From an uncultured Oscillospiraceae bacterium (GTDB lineage: Bacteria; Bacillota; Clostridia; Oscillospirales; Oscillospiraceae): a DNA stretch of 6,308 nucleotides. This document shows positions 5,661 through 6,308 of the stretch, piece after piece. A program made the translations under genes and the position numbers. The stretch lies in NCBI GenBank assembly GCA_937915075.1, contig CALDMA010000294.1, positions 1 to 6,308 of the forward strand, written 5' to 3'. The notes beneath the pieces are model-generated. The model was not told the origin of the DNA. It searched no databases and worked only from the letters and a program-made list of their open reading frames with translations. The first letter of the stretch is position 1, and each line of letters begins with the position of its first letter.

Positions 5661-6245
5661 TTACAATTCCTGCGCCCATCTGAGAAATGTTTTGTGGGTG
5701 ACGCTCAGTCTCCGTGCGGCCTCCCGTGCGGAGATCTCTTTTTTCTGCCACGCCTGATGCACGGCTGGGAAGTCCTCCGGCTTTTCCAACGGCGGCCGTC
5801 CGAAGCGCACGCCCTGCGCCTTCGCCACGGCGATGCCCTCCGCCTGACGCTGCCGGATGAACTCCCGCTCCGTCTGCGCCACATAGCTGAGCAGCTGCAA
5901 AACAATGTCCGCGATCAGCGTGCCGGTGAGATCCCGGTTTTTCCGGGTATCCAGCAGGGGCATATCCAGCACCACGATGGCCGCGCCCTTGTCCTTTGTG
6001 ATGATCCGCCACTGCTCCAGAATTTCCTCATAGTTTCGCCCCAGCCGGTCGATGCTCTTGACCACAAGGGTATCGCCCTCCTTCAGTCTGCGGACGAGTT
6101 TTCGGTAATTTGTGCGCTCGAAATCCTTGCCGGACTGCTTGTCCGTGAAGATCTGCTTCCGGTCCAGCCCGAACTCCTCCAGCGCAACGATCTGCCGCTG
6201 CTCGTTCTGCTCCTTCGTGGAAACTCTCGCGTAACCGTATTCCAT
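5661..6245 (-). CDS. Small serine recombinase (resolvase/DNA invertase family)
   Basis: A 194-residue site-specific recombinase of the resolvase/invertase family, the usual length for small serine recombinases. The catalytic domain starts with YARVSTKEQ; Ser9 is the expected nucleophile and Arg7 its partner. SIDRLGRNYEE supplies Asp66, Arg67 and Arg70 of the active site. A long dimerisation helix follows (about 105-137, ending YVAQTEREFIRQRQAEGI), then the GRPP hinge (149-152) and a C-terminal helix-turn-helix (about 170-192, SAREAARRLSVTHKTFLRW). All key residues are present, so it is probably active. The ATG at 6245 is preceded by AAGGAGG (6254-6260) at 8 nt; an upstream in-frame TTG at 6263 overlaps that site. 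It reads toward the inverted repeats at 5549-5644 and is the likely enzyme for inverting them. A resolvase acting elsewhere is the alternative. Confidence 0.93.
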   Translation of the reverse strand: MEYGYARVSTKEQNEQRQIVALEEFGLDRKQIFTDKQSGKDFERTNYRKLVRRLKEGDTLVVKSIDRLGRNYEEILEQWRIITKDKGAAIVVLDMPLLDTRKNRDLTGTLIADIVLQLLSYVAQTEREFIRQRQAEGIAVAKAQGVRFGRPPLEKPEDFPAVHQAWQKKEISAREAARRLSVTHKTFLRWAQEL

Positions 6246-6280
6246 AAAATCAGCCTCCTTCAATCGTTCGAAATGAACCC

Positions 6281-6286
6281 ATTGTA
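6281..6286 (-). promoter_or_regulatory. Possible -10 box for the recombinase gene
   Basis: Read leftward, TACAAT matches TATAAT at 5 of 6 positions. Transcription would start near 6274, giving a leader of about 30 nt before ATG 6245. The -35 region would fall at or just beyond the window edge (about 6303-6309), and what is visible there is not a good match, so the call is tentative. An upstream operon could also supply transcription. Confidence 0.35.
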
Positions 6287-6308
6287 AAGGCTGTCACCAA
6301 CCGCAGGC

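Noticed and set aside
5694..6287. A 197-codon rightward frame opposite the recombinase gene.
   Set aside because: It mirrors the recombinase coding sequence, and its leucine- and arginine-rich translation matches nothing, while the leftward frame has all serine recombinase motifs.

Overview
The window looks like chromosomal DNA of a Gram-positive gut-type Clostridia member, probably Oscillospiraceae/Ruminococcaceae-like. The pointers are a DUF4317 protein (a Firmicutes family), strong AGGAGG-type ribosome binding sites, a secreted protein anchored by three SLH domains with TRAQ motifs, and moderately high GC coding sequence with AT-rich control regions. The assignment is inference from gene content; no marker gene is present.

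Layout. Positions 2-100 hold the last codons of an unrecognised rightward gene. An AT-rich gap follows with a near-consensus promoter (171-199) and a leader of about 200 nt. It leads into a rightward pair: a DUF4317 protein (412-1551) and an XRE-type helix-turn-helix regulator (1605-2216). A strong bidirectional hairpin terminator (2276-2310) separates this pair from a long leftward gene (5447-2343), which encodes a secreted protein with glycine-rich beta-helix-like repeats, a bacterial repeat domain and three C-terminal SLH domains. Upstream of it is a short AT-rich control segment, then a leftward small serine recombinase gene (6245-5661).

The main result is the control segment between the recombinase and the surface-protein gene. 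A perfect 15-bp inverted repeat (5549-5563 and 5630-5644) encloses 66 bp. Inside lies a promoter with TTGCAA, a 17-bp spacer and an extended -10 TGCTAAAAT. As given, this promoter points right, away from the surface-protein gene and antisense to the recombinase. Inverting the segment would aim it left into the surface-protein gene, giving a 5' leader of roughly 140 nt. With a serine recombinase whose stop codon lies 16 bp from one repeat, this reads as a compact phase-variation cassette (recombinase, invertible promoter, SLH adhesin-like protein) captured in the presumed OFF orientation. The repeats and promoter are visible in the sequence; the inversion itself is inference.
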